From the IMG/VR virus record IMGVR_UViG_3300037827_000196, positions 1 to 41,189 of that record: a DNA stretch of 41,189 nucleotides; one strand, written 5' to 3'. A program made the position numbers and the translations under genes. Positions within the stretch are counted from its first letter, which is position 1. Every line of letters starts with the position of its first letter. The notes beneath the pieces were generated by a model. The model saw only the letters and a program-made list of their open reading frames with translations, was not told the origin of the DNA and searched no databases. Below, piece by piece: positions 13,919-19,687 of the stretch. The stretch comes from a virus.

Positions 13919-13927
13919 TCTGATATC

Positions 13928-14125
13928 ATGCTGTTCCTTTCGTGGGATGAGGCGCTAGGATTATTACGGGAGCTACCGCGAGAGTACGACAGTGGCCAAG
14001 CGTTTCGTGATCAATGTTCGCCAAATCATGCGGTTTTACGCAGGATTTTGAGTGAGATTGTCTACCGATATCCTAATGCTATTGCGGATGGACAATTGGA
14101 ATATCTGTCGTGGCTATCCAAATGA
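13928..14125 (+). CDS. Small uncharacterised protein
   Basis: The 65-residue protein begins at ATG 13928, one base after the right direct repeat of cassette C; upstream in-frame starts lie in the cassette and are unlikely to be ancestral. It is helical and charged ('WDEALGLLRELPREYDSGQAFRDQ'). Its stop overlaps the transaldolase ATG (ATGA). The cassette displaced its original upstream sequence, so its expression may now depend on the element end. Confidence 0.5.
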   Translation: MLFLSWDEALGLLRELPREYDSGQAFRDQCSPNHAVLRRILSEIVYRYPNAIADGQLEYLSWLSK

Positions 14126-14883
14126 GCGGCTGGGGCGCGAACGCCGATGGTGATCCGCCTAATAGAGGGCGCCGCGTGACCCTGCCTAGCATCAAGCTTT
14201 ACCTCGACGGCGCGGACCTAGCGAGCATGAGCAAGTGGGCTCGCGATGAGCGAGTCAGCGGCTTCACGACAAACCCATCACTGATGCGCAAGGCTGGCGT
14301 TACCGATTACGCCGCATTTGCCCGTGAGGCGCTGTCGATTGTTGGCGGCAAACCCATTTCGTTTGAGGTGCTATCTGACGATTTCGTCGAGATGGAGCGG
14401 CAGGCGTACGTCATCGCCGGCTGGGGTGCAAACGTCTACGTCAAGATACCCGTGACGAACAGCAAGGGTGAGTCCTCGGCACCGCTTGTGGGGCGTCTCA
14501 GCGCGTCAGGAGTGCGGGTAAACGTCACGGCGGTTATGACGGTAGCACAGGTGCGGCGCGTAGCCTCTGTGCTTGTTCCAGAGACGCCTAGCGTGGTCTC
14601 CGTGTTCGCAGGGAGGATCGCCGACACGGGAGTTGATCCGGTCCCGATCATGGAGGAGTCTGCGGACATCTTGCACTCGCGCCCCAAGGCTGAGTTGTTA
14701 TGGGCGAGCACGCGTGAGGTGCTGAACGTCATACAGGCCAACCGAGCGCACTGTCACATCATCACTGTGACGGCAGATGTGTTGGACAAGCTGTCGCTAG
14801 TTGGGAAGGACTTGACAGAGTTCTCGCGGGAGACGGCGGAGATGTTTGTGTGCGATGCGGCTGCGGCGGGGTATGTGCTGTGA
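14122..14883 (+). CDS. Transaldolase-family aldolase
   Basis: The 253-residue protein has the transaldolase/fructose-6-phosphate aldolase signatures: 'KLYLDGADL', 'GFTTNPSL', 'ISFEVLSDD', the Schiff-base Lys in 'VYVKIPVTN' (Lys108), 'VNVTAVMTVAQV', 'VSVFAGRIADTGVDP' and 'LLWASTREV'. Enzymes of this fold move a three-carbon unit between sugar phosphates, for example in making or using sedoheptulose 7-phosphate. ATG 14122 is coupled to the previous gene; GTG 14176, with GAGGG before it, would remove an 18-residue N-terminal extension not expected in the family. It is two genes upstream of a SIS isomerase-like gene, supporting a heptose-type pathway. Confidence 0.8.
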   Translation: MSGWGANADGDPPNRGRRVTLPSIKLYLDGADLASMSKWARDERVSGFTTNPSLMRKAGVTDYAAFAREALSIVGGKPISFEVLSDDFVEMERQAYVIAGWGANVYVKIPVTNSKGESSAPLVGRLSASGVRVNVTAVMTVAQVRRVASVLVPETPSVVSVFAGRIADTGVDPVPIMEESADILHSRPKAELLWASTREVLNVIQANRAHCHIITVTADVLDKLSLVGKDLTEFSRETAEMFVCDAAAAGYVL

Positions 14884-15044
14884 ACCTAGGTATACAACCG
14901 GCGCACTACGGGATCGAACCGCTTTCGACTTCATATCCAGAAGACATGCAAATGCAATGGCTGTGGGATTTTGATTTCATGACTGGCGAGAACTGGGATG
15001 ATAAGCCGCTTGACTGGTATATTACGCAACTAGGTGATGCTTGA
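14880..15044 (+). CDS. Small acidic aromatic protein between sugar genes
   Basis: This GTG-initiated 54-residue protein overlaps the transaldolase stop (GTGA) and its own stop overlaps the SIS-protein start (TTGA). It is acidic and rich in Trp, Tyr and Met ('MQMQWLWDFDFMTGENWDDKPLDWYITQL'). The tight coupling on both sides suggests it is translated with the two enzymes. No family recognised. Confidence 0.45.
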   Translation: MNLGIQPAHYGIEPLSTSYPEDMQMQWLWDFDFMTGENWDDKPLDWYITQLGDA

Positions 15045-15652
15045 GTTCCTACGCTATTCAGTTCCTCTCCGAAGCGGCGGCAGTCTGTGATCGTCTCGAC
15101 GTAGAGATGATCGACCGTGTGGTTGATACTCTGGTGCATGCGCGCCGCAGTAATGGCCGTGTGTTCTTTCTCGGCGTTGGGGGCAGTGCGGCGAACGCTT
15201 CACATGCGGTCAACGACTTCCGCAAGATTGCTGGGTTGGAATGTTATGCGCCCACCGACAATGTTGCTGAGTTGACGGCGCGGACGAATGATGACGGTTG
15301 GGATACGGTGTTCCAGTCCTATCTTGAGACGAGTAGGTTGCGGGCTGATGACGTGGTGTTTGTGTTTAGCGTTGGGGGAGGAAGCCGCGAGAGAGGGGTG
15401 AGCGTCTGCATTGTGGAGGCGCTGGACTACGCGCGGTCTGTGGGGGCGCGGATCGTGGGGGTTGTTGGTCCTGCCGGCGGGTACACGCGCGAGGTAGGTG
15501 ATGCTGTTGTGCTCATTCCGGCGTCGGGGGGGCTGGAGACGCCGTTGTCCGAGGCGTTTCAGGCGGTTGTGTGGCATCTGATCGTGACGCATTCTATGTT
15601 GGCGAAGCACGATCCTTACGAAGCATTGGCGGCTGTCACGCTAGAGACTTAG
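15041..15652 (+). CDS. SIS-domain phosphosugar isomerase-like protein (GmhA-related)
   Basis: The 203-residue protein has a SIS fold: 'VFFLGVGGSAANASHAVNDF' (residues 41-60) and 'VFVFSVGGGS' (about 106-115) are the phosphosugar-binding loops, and its overall layout follows sedoheptulose-7-phosphate isomerase. However, the catalytic Glu of GmhA (in HFAEE) is replaced in 'SHAVNDF' and the late catalytic His (in EIHIKV) aligns with Phe in 'SEAFQAV'. It is therefore a divergent relative of the type often found beside transaldolase and HldE-like genes, and its exact substrate is uncertain. TTG start, coupled to the preceding gene. Confidence 0.75.
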   Translation: MSSYAIQFLSEAAAVCDRLDVEMIDRVVDTLVHARRSNGRVFFLGVGGSAANASHAVNDFRKIAGLECYAPTDNVAELTARTNDDGWDTVFQSYLETSRLRADDVVFVFSVGGGSRERGVSVCIVEALDYARSVGARIVGVVGPAGGYTREVGDAVVLIPASGGLETPLSEAFQAVVWHLIVTHSMLAKHDPYEALAAVTLET

Positions 15653-15655
15653 GTC

Positions 15656-17149
15656 ATGCCTGCTGCCCTATCCGTCCAAGACGCCGAACAGAACCTGATC
15701 GAAGACATCGCGTCGTTCTTCAACGATCCACTTGGTTTTGTGCGGTATGCGTACCCGTGGGGCGAGCCAGGATTGCTCAAGGACTTTGACGGCCCAGACA
15801 AGTGGCAGACGGAATTCCTAAAGACGCTAGGCGAAAGCATAAGCAGAGGGGATGACATACAGGAGGCAATTAGGATATCGGTTGCTTCAGGAAACGGCGT
15901 AGGCAAGACAGCGTGCATTTCGTTTGTGCTGCACTGGTGGATTTCCACTAGAGAATACCCACAGATAGTAGTGACTGCATCCACTCAAACACAGTTGTCA
16001 TCTAAGACTTGGCGTGAGGTTGCCAAGTGGCATCGCATGTCAATCAACAAACATTGGTTTAAGTGGACTGCTACGAAGTTTGCTCATGTGCAGTATCCAG
16101 ATACATGGTTTGCGTCAGCTATTCCTTGGTCAGAGAATAATGCTGATGCATTTGCCGGTACTCACGAGAAGTATGTTTTGGTGATATTCGATGAAGCCAG
16201 CGCTGTCGCGGACACTATTTGGGATACGACAGAAGGTGCGCTGACAACTCCTGGGGCATTGTGGATTGTATTCGGTAATTACACGAAGAACACGGGACGA
16301 TTTCATGAGTGCTTCGCCGGCCGTAACCGTGGCCGGTGGATTCACATGCAGGTCGATAGCCGCAACGCACGAGCGGCTAATCAAAAGCAGATACAGCAGT
16401 GGATCGACGACTACGGTGAGGACAGCGACTTCGTTCGGATCAGAGTACGCGGAATAGCGCCTCGATCGGGTAGTGCGCAGTTCATTTCGCAGGACTTGGT
16501 TGATCAGCCGTATAAGGCTATGGGATGGGAGACTGCGCCAAAGATCATGTCGTTGGACGTTGCGCGGCATGGAGATGCGCAGAGCGTTGTGGGGTTAAGG
16601 CAGGGCCGCAAGTTTACGATACCAGCGAAGTGGCGTGAGCTTGAACTGGATCAGCTTGTCGATCGGGTCTGTGCTCTCATTGACGAGATTGAGCCTGATG
16701 CGATCGTAGTCGATGGCGATGGGATGGGGATTGCGGTTGTTGATTATATTCGACGGCGCAACTATCATCTGAAGGACGGCAAGGATATTCTCACTGCATT
16801 TCAAGGTAACGGCAAACCGCATGATCCGAGGATGTACTTCAATCGGCGCACTGAAGTTTGGGGGTTAACGCGTGATGCTCTGAAGGAAGGACTTGAAACA
16901 CCCGACGACAAAGAACTAAAAGCGGACTTGGTTGGTCCTGAGTATGGCTATGCGACCAAAGGCGGATTTGACGTGTTGCAACTGGAAAGCAAAGACGACA
17001 TGCGGTCTCGGGGCATAGCAAGTCCAGACAATGGAGATGCACTTGCGATGACGTGGGCTGTAAAAGTGCGGGCAAGACCTAAATCCGTGGAGATTAGAAA
17101 GCCCATGTCTGCGGATAGTGGTCCAAGCGGATCGTGGATGAGTTCATGA
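15656..17149 (+). CDS. Terminase large subunit
   Basis: The 497-residue protein has the packaging ATPase motifs: Walker A 'SGNGVGKT' (about residues 78-85), Walker B 'VLVIFDE' ending at Asp179-Glu180, and the coupling motif 'FGNYTKNTG'. The nuclease domain shows its three acidic clusters: Asp301 in 'MSLDVARHGD', Asp353 in 'VVDGDGMG', and Asp458/Asp461 in 'DNGDAL'. It pumps DNA into the procapsid and cuts concatemers. It is preceded by the SIS gene, not by the small subunit. Confidence 0.95.
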   Translation: MPAALSVQDAEQNLIEDIASFFNDPLGFVRYAYPWGEPGLLKDFDGPDKWQTEFLKTLGESISRGDDIQEAIRISVASGNGVGKTACISFVLHWWISTREYPQIVVTASTQTQLSSKTWREVAKWHRMSINKHWFKWTATKFAHVQYPDTWFASAIPWSENNADAFAGTHEKYVLVIFDEASAVADTIWDTTEGALTTPGALWIVFGNYTKNTGRFHECFAGRNRGRWIHMQVDSRNARAANQKQIQQWIDDYGEDSDFVRIRVRGIAPRSGSAQFISQDLVDQPYKAMGWETAPKIMSLDVARHGDAQSVVGLRQGRKFTIPAKWRELELDQLVDRVCALIDEIEPDAIVVDGDGMGIAVVDYIRRRNYHLKDGKDILTAFQGNGKPHDPRMYFNRRTEVWGLTRDALKEGLETPDDKELKADLVGPEYGYATKGGFDVLQLESKDDMRSRGIASPDNGDALAMTWAVKVRARPKSVEIRKPMSADSGPSGSWMSS

Positions 17150-17448
17150 ATCTATACGAGACATTGAGTGAAGCTGGTTGGCGCTACGATGTGGCAAGCA
17201 ACGGCTTCTACAAGGGTGAGGACTGGGTAAGCTTTCAACAGGCTGAACATGCATTGACTGCTGCTGAAGCGGGGATTGATCTGTCTCTAGAAGCGGCTCC
17301 AGCGAACGACGATGGTCCTGTTGGACGGCATACAGATTGTGCTCGGTGCGCAGAACGGCGGGTTGATCCGACAGTCACGTGTGCGCTGATGCTTCCCGAT
17401 CCGTTCTGTGGCGCAATGCAGGATGACGAACCTGATGATGCTGCCTGA
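17146..17448 (+). CDS. Small uncharacterised protein with Cys cluster
   Basis: The 100-residue protein starts at ATG 17146, overlapping the terminase stop (ATGA). The N-terminal half is a small alpha-beta domain ('YETLSEAGWRYDVASNGFYKGEDWVSFQQAEHAL'); the C-terminal half has CARC and two further Cys that could bind zinc, then an acidic tail. Unknown function. Confidence 0.5.
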   Translation: MNLYETLSEAGWRYDVASNGFYKGEDWVSFQQAEHALTAAEAGIDLSLEAAPANDDGPVGRHTDCARCAERRVDPTVTCALMLPDPFCGAMQDDEPDDAA

Positions 17449-17731
17449 CGAAATCGCGCTGCTGCGATCGGAAGAAGCGCATCAGTCCCGGCGCATGGCC
17501 GAACTTGATGTACTGTCGCGCGAACTTTCTGATCGGCCATTTACGATAATGGTAACACCGCAGATGCTGGCGGGAGCATGGGTGGAAGGTCGCCGAGTTG
17601 CGGACAATGAGGTTCGGTTCATCTCCCAGCCTCGTAGCGGGTTGCCGCCGAAGCAGTTCAAACCAAAACTAGGTCATGTCTTGATTGTGCCGCCAGATGT
17701 AGCGCGGCAGATGATTTCTAGGGGGAAATGA
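17423..17731 (+). CDS. Small uncharacterised protein
   Basis: The start is uncertain; ATG 17423 is used, with ATG 17438 equally possible. The protein (about 100 residues) has a helical N-terminus and a beta-rich end 'KPKLGHVLIVPPDVARQMISRGK'. Its stop overlaps the next ATG (ATGA). No family recognised. Confidence 0.45.
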   Translation: MTNLMMLPDEIALLRSEEAHQSRRMAELDVLSRELSDRPFTIMVTPQMLAGAWVEGRRVADNEVRFISQPRSGLPPKQFKPKLGHVLIVPPDVARQMISRGK

Positions 17732-17919
17732 TTATGAAGACAAAAGACACAATTGCTGTCGGTGTGGCAAAAGAACAGCGCCGTTATGAGGTAGAGGACG
17801 CAATGCGTGTCCTGACCCGTGCGGAGCAAATCCGCAAAGCCCTAAAACTCATGCAGGATGTCCGCACATTGGCGAGCGATTTGAAGCGAGTAGTCGGACG
17901 ATCTCCCGCGAAAAAGTAA
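17728..17919 (+). CDS. Small basic helical protein
   Basis: The 63-residue protein is Lys/Arg-rich and predicted helical ('AMRVLTRAEQIRKALKLMQDVRTLASDLKRVVG') with an AKK end. A TAGGGGGA site precedes it. It is the first of five small, strongly basic proteins between the large terminase and the portal. Confidence 0.5.
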   Translation: MIMKTKDTIAVGVAKEQRRYEVEDAMRVLTRAEQIRKALKLMQDVRTLASDLKRVVGRSPAKK

Positions 17920-18174
17920 ATGGCTACGTTTGCGGAGTATAAGTTCTGGTCGGTCATTTTAGGCTGTGATGCTGTAAGAATCAGCATGGTTGACGATCAC
18001 GGGTCAGAGTTTTTCAAGGTGGTCCCTATTGACAATTCTACCAAAAAGTATAGGGACGTTCGTGAACGAGTGCTTGAGATGATCCAAGACGCGATTGACC
18101 GTGGCGATGATCCTGGCGAAGTGGTTGGCGATTGGGAGTCCTATTACGGTGAAGATGCTGAGACTTGGGAGTAG
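17920..18174 (+). CDS. Small acidic protein
   Basis: The 84-residue protein follows directly after the previous stop. It has a beta-rich first half ('FWSVILGCDAVRISMVDDHGSEFFKVVPI') and a very acidic C-terminal third. It is the only acidic member in a run of basic small proteins. Unknown function. Confidence 0.5.
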   Translation: MATFAEYKFWSVILGCDAVRISMVDDHGSEFFKVVPIDNSTKKYRDVRERVLEMIQDAIDRGDDPGEVVGDWESYYGEDAETWE

Positions 18175-18180
18175 CTAGTA

Positions 18181-18348
18181 ATGAAGTCTAAGGCTCATCC
18201 TGGGTTTGCCAAGGCGGCGACAGGCATTTCAAAACGCATGGGGGTTTCTAAAGATCGGGCAGACGCTATCCTTGCTGCTTCTACACGTCGTTCTTCCCCC
18301 GCAGCTAAGAAGGCGAATCCGAGACTGAGTCGCGTGAAAGGAAAGTAG
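18181..18348 (+). CDS. Small basic protein (55 residues)
   Basis: The ATG at 18181 opens a 55-codon frame rich in Lys, Arg, Ala and Ser ('MKSKAHPGFAKAATGISKRMGVSKDRADAILAASTRR', ending KGK). 'GISKRMGVSKDRADAILAA' resembles the short helical motif seen in small phage proteins near portal genes. The stop directly abuts the next ATG. DNA binding is inferred from charge only. Confidence 0.5.
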   Translation: MKSKAHPGFAKAATGISKRMGVSKDRADAILAASTRRSSPAAKKANPRLSRVKGK

Positions 18349-18522
18349 ATGCCTCGCGAAACCCGCAGTGGCCGCAAGACTGCCATTGCTGATGTTGAAG
18401 ATAAATTGAAACGCGAGTATGGCAGCAATAAGAGCGCGATATACGGCACTTTAAACAAGGTTGGTTTAATGCGGGGAAATAAAGCTACTGCTAAAGGTAG
18501 GGCTCCTGCGAGGAAGAAGTAA
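18349..18522 (+). CDS. Small basic protein (57 residues)
   Basis: Starts immediately after the previous stop. The first 42 residues look like a small folded unit ('TAIADVEDKLKREYGSNKSAIYGTLNKVGLMRGN') and the end is a Lys/Arg/Ala tail (APARKK). Its arrangement in the coupled string argues that it is real despite its size. Confidence 0.5.
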   Translation: MPRETRSGRKTAIADVEDKLKREYGSNKSAIYGTLNKVGLMRGNKATAKGRAPARKK

Positions 18523-18523
18523 G

Positions 18524-18625
18524 ATGGCGAAGGAATACAAACCGCTCAAGTTTCAGAATCCAAAACCTAAGAAACCGCCTACGGTGAAGATGCCGCCAAA
18601 GTCGAGTTTACCGAAGAAGGCATGA
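18524..18625 (+). CDS. Very small Lys/Pro-rich protein (33 residues)
   Basis: A 33-codon frame one base after the previous stop, with the upstream AGGAAG as a site. It is almost entirely Lys and Pro with a few hydrophobics ('NPKPKKPPTVKMPPKSSLPKK'). A protamine-like role in binding packaged DNA is one idea; it may also be a mere linker-like peptide. Confidence 0.4.
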   Translation: MAKEYKPLKFQNPKPKKPPTVKMPPKSSLPKKA

Positions 18626-18640
18626 TAAGAGGATAAGACC

Positions 18641-18847
18641 GTGAAGAAGACGACGCAGAATCGTGAAATGAAGCCGCCTATGGGATCAGGGGGCAAGACT
18701 GGTCGCGCTGGCGGCAAAATGGCCCCATCGTTTCTAGCCAAGGGCGAAAGCAAGACTGGGCGTCCCGCTAAGCAGAAGACGATGGTGAAGCCGAACGAGC
18801 AGAGCAAACGTATGATGGACGAGAGTCGTAAGGATTGGAGAATCTGA
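18641..18847 (+). CDS. Small Lys/Gly-rich protein
   Basis: This GTG-initiated 68-residue protein (site GAGG at about 18630) is strongly basic and Gly-rich ('KPPMGSGGKTGRAGGKMAPSF'), ending 'MMDESRKDWRI'. It is likely disordered. It is the last of the basic string before the two structural-looking genes at 18849 and 19218. Confidence 0.5.
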   Translation: MKKTTQNREMKPPMGSGGKTGRAGGKMAPSFLAKGESKTGRPAKQKTMVKPNEQSKRMMDESRKDWRI

Positions 18848-18848
18848 T

Positions 18849-19214
18849 ATGACTACGGCGACTCTTTTCACGAGCGTTCCCGCGCCACAAAATCAGGCTG
18901 GACCTGCTAATCCAGCCAATCCGATCGTGAACACAGGCGGGCTTGTAAGCCACGTAGAATTTACGCTGGTGATTACTCCGTCTACAGGATGGGGTGCTGC
19001 TGCTGTGAATTGGGGACCAGATGGCGTTAGCTATCCCGGTCAGTTCACGATCTATGAAGCCCCGACTGGTACGGGGAGTACTACGCAGGGCACGCGCATC
19101 CATAGCATCCCACTTGAACCGGCGGCCAGTGGAAACGATGGTGCGCAGTATTTCAAGGCTGAGATGATGAGCCTAGCACCAGGGGCTACGGCGACGTTGA
19201 CCATGACGTACTGA
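18849..19214 (+). CDS. Putative beta-rich virion protein
   Basis: The 121-residue protein is low in charge and rich in Thr, Ala, Pro and Gly, with repeated short beta strands ('HVEFTLVITPSTGWGAA', 'GQFTIYEAPTGTG', 'GATATLTMTY'). That composition is typical of capsid-decoration or fibre-type proteins. Its location just before the portal gene supports a virion role, but no family is recognised. Confidence 0.5.
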   Translation: MTTATLFTSVPAPQNQAGPANPANPIVNTGGLVSHVEFTLVITPSTGWGAAAVNWGPDGVSYPGQFTIYEAPTGTGSTTQGTRIHSIPLEPAASGNDGAQYFKAEMMSLAPGATATLTMTY

Positions 19215-19217
19215 GCG

Positions 19218-19571
19218 ATGACGACATACGCATTGATGACGAATCAAACTGTACCGTCTAATGCGTCGAATGCGCCTGCTCCGGTCCAGGTTGTACCTCA
19301 GGGAAATCCACGCCGAGGCCGCGTGACGTTCTCGCTGAACGGGCCAGCCTCTTCGTTTGCGCAAGCCGCGTTGTGGGCACAGACCGCCCTTACACCTTAT
19401 AATTACAGTCAAAACATTCCATTATTGGTTTTGAACATAGGAATTCACGAGCCGAATCAGATTACGCAAGACCTAGAATTCAATATGCAGTATTACAATT
19501 TTCTATTTGCTGAGTTGAATATTATCGATCGAAGCCAAAAAGTCGGCGCGTCAATGTCTCTGGTATGCTGA
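19218..19571 (+). CDS. Putative structural protein
   Basis: The 117-residue protein follows the previous gene after three bases. It is beta-rich and poor in charge ('RRGRVTFSLNGPASSFAQAALWAQTAL', 'IPLLVLNIGIHEPNQITQDLEFNMQYYNF'). It may work together with the preceding protein. No family recognised. Confidence 0.5.
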   Translation: MTTYALMTNQTVPSNASNAPAPVQVVPQGNPRRGRVTFSLNGPASSFAQAALWAQTALTPYNYSQNIPLLVLNIGIHEPNQITQDLEFNMQYYNFLFAELNIIDRSQKVGASMSLVC

Positions 19572-19669
19572 ACGTGGCTGATAAGGCAACAAAGGCATCA
19601 GTGGAGAGACCTATATGTGGCCTGGGTCAGAGGCATGCGCCGATGATTTTGGACCGAAGGAACCTGTAG
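19565..19669 (+). CDS. Possible 34-residue peptide before portal
   Basis: An ATG overlapping the previous stop by seven bases opens a 34-codon frame ending TAG at 19667-19669. The peptide is basic and unremarkable. The coupling is suggestive but the frame could be chance. Confidence 0.25.
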   Translation: MLNVADKATKASVERPICGLGQRHAPMILDRRNL

Positions 19670-19687
19670 AATTGCGAGTTGTGTCTG

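Noticed and set aside
15200-15610. 136-residue leftward frame
   Set aside because: It is wholly antisense to the SIS-domain gene.
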